A DNA stretch of 8,050 nt from Thalassolituus sp. GTDB taxonomy: Bacteria; Pseudomonadota; Gammaproteobacteria; Pseudomonadales; Oceanobacteraceae. Shown here piece after piece: positions 6,325-8,050 of this stretch. Both the position numbers and the translations under genes were made by a program. Location of the stretch: NCBI GenBank assembly GCA_029212275.1, contig JARGOI010000105.1, positions 1 to 8,050 on the forward strand, given 5' to 3'. Below the pieces are notes generated by a model. It saw only the letters and a program-made list of their open reading frames with translations, was not told the DNA's origin and ran no database searches. How positions within the stretch are numbered: the stretch's first letter is position 1; each line of letters starts with the position of its first letter.

Positions 6325-6588
6325 TAACATTATCCTTATAACTCGTATATAAGACTGCTTCGTAAAATGAAGTTTTGCTGTGTTTGCTTTATTAACAATA
6401 ATGCATGCCCACTGAATTGAGTTCTGTACGTTAACGAACAGACCTCAGGTGAAAGCCGCACTACCCTCACGGATACATACCGCTAACGTGACTTGGCGCA
6501 TGTTCTAAAAACGTTTTTTCATCTTAAATCGTAGGAAGAAGATGTCGGCATTGCCAAGACACCTAATTTATTCAGTGAGGTAATTTTC
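6325..6588. promoter_or_regulatory. Divergent intergenic region between cytochrome b and alcohol dehydrogenase
   Basis: This stretch must carry promoters for both flanking genes, whose starts face away from each other. It holds a 20-bp palindrome at 6423-6442 and a second self-complementary AAAAACGTTTTT at 6507-6518. A clear GTGAGG ends 8 bases before the dehydrogenase ATG. I do not see sigma-70 boxes good enough to place transcription starts. Confidence 0.55.
6423..6442. promoter_or_regulatory. 20-bp near-perfect palindrome, candidate operator
   Basis: TCTGTACGTT and AACGAACAGA are complementary at nine of ten positions; only the A6428/A6437 pair fails. The centre is CGTTAACG. Its size and two-fold symmetry suit a dimeric regulator, and its position between divergent genes suits control of one or both. 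I do not recognise a known regulator consensus. Confidence 0.5.
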
Positions 6589-7620
6589 ATGACAGATAAA
6601 ATGCAAGCCGCAGTGGTCGAAGAATTTGGTAAACCATTGGTGCTAAAAGAAGTTGATATCCCGACCCCAGGCCCTGGCCAAATATTGGTAAAAACAGAAG
6701 CCTGTGGTGTATGTCATACCGACTTACACGCGATGAACGGCGATTGGCCGCTTAAACCCAACTTACCTTTTATTCCGGGACACGAAGGTGTAGGTATTGT
6801 TACGGCAATTGGTGCGGGGGTAACGGCGGTAAAAGAGGGTGATCGTGTTGGTGTGCCTTGGCTCTACTCCGCCTGTGGTCATTGTGAGTTCTGTCTTAGC
6901 GCCCGCGAAACTGTATGCGCCTCGGCAGAATTTGGCGGTTACACCCAAAACGGCGGTTTTGCCGAATACATTCTTGCCGATCCAAAATACGTTGCCCACA
7001 TTCCGGCCAATTTATCCGCACGGGATGCCGCTCCCCTTATTTGTGCTGGCATTACGTCTTACAAAGGCATTAAAGAAACCCAAGCAAAACCCGGAGAATG
7101 GGTGGTGATTTCGGGCATTGGAGGTCTTGGCCATTTAGGTGTTCAGTACGCCAAAGCGCTGGGTTTAAAAGTGTGTGCTGTCGATATAGACGATGGCAAA
7201 CTCGAACACGCAAAGCGTCTTGGCGCCGATGCCGTGGTCAATGCTAAGTATGGCGATCCTATTGCTGAGGTTGTAGAAATTACTAAGGGCGGTGCCCATG
7301 GCGTGCTCATCACCGCACCCTCGTTACCTGCGTTTAAACAAGGCGTTGGTATGACGCGTAAGTTTGGCACCTGTGTATTGGTTGGTTTGCCACCGGGCGA
7401 ATTTCCAACACCATTATTCGATGTCGTCGCCAATTGCATTACTATTCGCGGCTCGTTTGTTGGTAACCGTAAAGACATGGCTGAGGCTTTGGCATTTGCT
7501 GCGGATGGCAAAGTAAAAGCGGATATTGAGCTGCAACCTTTGTCGGCGATTAATGATGTATTCAAACGCTTAGACCATGGTGAAGTGCCATCGCGCGTGG
7601 TGATTGAGTTTGCCAAATAA
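6589..7620 (+). CDS. adhP: Zinc-dependent alcohol dehydrogenase, AdhP type
   Basis: This 343-residue medium-chain dehydrogenase has the full zinc enzyme set. Catalytic zinc ligands are Cys39 (ACGVCHTD), His65 with Glu66 (PGHEGVG) and Cys152. Structural zinc ligands are Cys96, Cys99, Cys102 and Cys110. The Rossmann motif GIGGLGHLG (176-184) is followed by Asp199 at the end of the second strand, which favours NAD over NADP. It should interconvert primary alcohols and aldehydes in the cytoplasm. Length matches bacterial AdhP (about 336-345). A GTGAGG sits 8 bases before the ATG. The gene is divergent from the cytochrome b gene. Its stop is followed in the same frame by an open stretch leading into antiporter remnants. 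Physiological substrate is not determined by sequence. Confidence 0.95.
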   Translation: MTDKMQAAVVEEFGKPLVLKEVDIPTPGPGQILVKTEACGVCHTDLHAMNGDWPLKPNLPFIPGHEGVGIVTAIGAGVTAVKEGDRVGVPWLYSACGHCEFCLSARETVCASAEFGGYTQNGGFAEYILADPKYVAHIPANLSARDAAPLICAGITSYKGIKETQAKPGEWVVISGIGGLGHLGVQYAKALGLKVCAVDIDDGKLEHAKRLGADAVVNAKYGDPIAEVVEITKGGAHGVLITAPSLPAFKQGVGMTRKFGTCVLVGLPPGEFPTPLFDVVANCITIRGSFVGNRKDMAEALAFAADGKVKADIELQPLSAINDVFKRLDHGEVPSRVVIEFAK

Positions 7621-7698
7621 ATAAATCAGGAAATAAATTGGCAACGCTTGGTTAAGCATTACCAGAATTATCATGCCGTTGAGATGGTGACTCAACAG

Positions 7699-7886
7699 TC
7701 GAGGGGGGCGATTACCATTTTAACGTGGGGTGGTTTACGCGGTGGTATATCGGTCGCTATGGCGTTGTCTTAACCGATTGATACGTCGCGTAGTCTAGTG
7801 CTGAGACTCACTTACGTTGTGGTCGTTTTTCAATTCTGGTTCAAGGTTTAACGGTCGGCCGAGTAATTCGGGCGCAAGGCAAATAA
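7699..7886 (+). pseudogene. C-terminal remnant of a CPA1 (NhaP-type) Na+/H+ antiporter
   Basis: From about 7699 the frame reads SRGAITILTWGGLRGG, then ISVAMALS, the highly conserved late segment of CPA1 sodium/proton antiporters. It meets TAA at 7771-7773 where the family has Leu (LSLP expected, LS-stop-P seen). The same frame resumes with a family-like LVLRLTYVVVVF. A one-base loss in the T run at 7826-7830 then shifts the frame, after which SILVQGLTVGRVIRAQGK leads to a TAA at 7884-7886. These are about 60 C-terminal residues of a protein usually over 400 long, with a nonsense mutation and a frameshift. The remainder is absent, so the 5' end was deleted. The fragment is non-functional. Confidence 0.85.
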
Positions 7887-7902
7887 AGATATTTTTTTTT
7901 AA

Positions 7903-7933
7903 ATTTAGCCCGTCGCAGTTCGACGGGCTAAAT
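7903..7933. terminator. Strong 13-bp hairpin between convergent genes, possible terminator
   Basis: ATTTAGCCCGTCG (7903-7915) pairs perfectly with CGACGGGCTAAAT (7921-7933) around the loop CAGTT. The stem core is GC-rich and the position, downstream of genes on both strands, suits a terminator. The required T run is missing: on the plus strand the T run lies before the hairpin, and on the minus strand the exit side reads TTTAAAA. It may work weakly or with Rho. Confidence 0.5.
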
Positions 7934-7958
7934 GTGTCGCGTTAAAGTTTTTCAAAGA

Positions 7959-8050
7959 TTATAGATTCATGCAATTCGCATAATAAGTTGTGGTTGCTGG
8001 CCAATCGGAGAAGACCCCAATCACACCCACGTCTTTTGCCAGAACATCCA
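7959..8050 (-). CDS. Glycerophosphodiester phosphodiesterase (GDPD), C-terminal 29 residues only
   Basis: The reverse strand ends DVLAKDVGVIGVFSDWPATT, then TYYANCMNL and TAA (7959-7961). The GVFSDWPATVTYYANC ending is characteristic of long GDPD proteins of the GlpQ type, where the FSDWP segment closes the TIM barrel. These enzymes split glycerophosphodiesters into glycerol-3-phosphate and an alcohol, usually in the periplasm for this branch. The active-site residues and N-terminus lie beyond the window, so activity and location cannot be judged. The gene converges on the dehydrogenase/antiporter remnant. Confidence 0.87.
   Translation of the reverse strand, partial: DVLAKDVGVIGVFSDWPATTTYYANCMNL

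Larger units (their letters stand above)
7621..7958. other. 338-bp stretch between the dehydrogenase and the phosphodiesterase
   Basis: No intact gene is present. It contains a broken antiporter fragment (about 7699-7886), a run of nine or more T residues ending at 7900, and a strong hairpin at 7903-7933. The first ~75 bases after the dehydrogenase stop are open in its frame but show no recognisable family sequence. Confidence 0.7.

Noticed and set aside
7143..7616. Minus-strand 157-codon reading frame
   Set aside because: It is the antisense shadow of the alcohol dehydrogenase and has no recognisable domain.

Overview
The window looks like chromosome from a Gram-negative, respiring proteobacterium, most likely a gammaproteobacterium. 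That is inferred from exported c-type cytochromes, b-type membrane cytochromes, an AdhP-type dehydrogenase, a DUF302 protein and a fairly AT-rich base composition. I cannot name the genus.

Layout, left to right. The window opens with the N-terminal two thirds or so of a TSUP (TauE/SafE, YfcA-like) transporter on the minus strand (1-478). A 485-bp gap carries one copy of a dispersed palindromic repeat (710-743). A small DUF2834 membrane protein follows (965-1306). A 500-bp gap then holds four more copies of that repeat, in the opposite orientation, locked into a precise 82-bp tandem array (1407-1690). Next comes a compact plus-strand operon (1807-4152): an exported di-heme cytochrome c peroxidase, a five-helix membrane cytochrome b with paired histidines spaced for two b hemes, and a membrane-anchored cytochrome c with eight CXXCH sites. 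The last gene is interrupted by an in-frame TAG between hemes 1 and 2. The operon ends in a rho-independent terminator (4192-4232). A lone DUF302 gene (4273-4656) has its own terminator, which overlaps its stop codon. On the minus strand lie a VIT1/CCC1-type Fe/Mn transporter (4776-5465) and a hydrogenase-type b561 cytochrome (5575-6324). A divergent regulatory region with a 20-bp near-perfect palindrome separates the latter from a zinc alcohol dehydrogenase (6589-7620). The window closes with a decayed C-terminal scrap of a CPA1 Na+/H+ antiporter, a strong hairpin, and the C-terminus of a glycerophosphodiester phosphodiesterase on the minus strand.

The most coherent system is the three-gene redox operon. 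A plausible reading is that quinol electrons pass through the cytochrome b to the periplasmic octaheme cytochrome c and then to the peroxidase for H2O2 reduction. The amber codon means that, as sequenced, this chain is broken, rescued by readthrough, or affected by a sequence error. Together with the antiporter remnant and the repeat array, it suggests a stretch of genome undergoing local decay and repeat spread.
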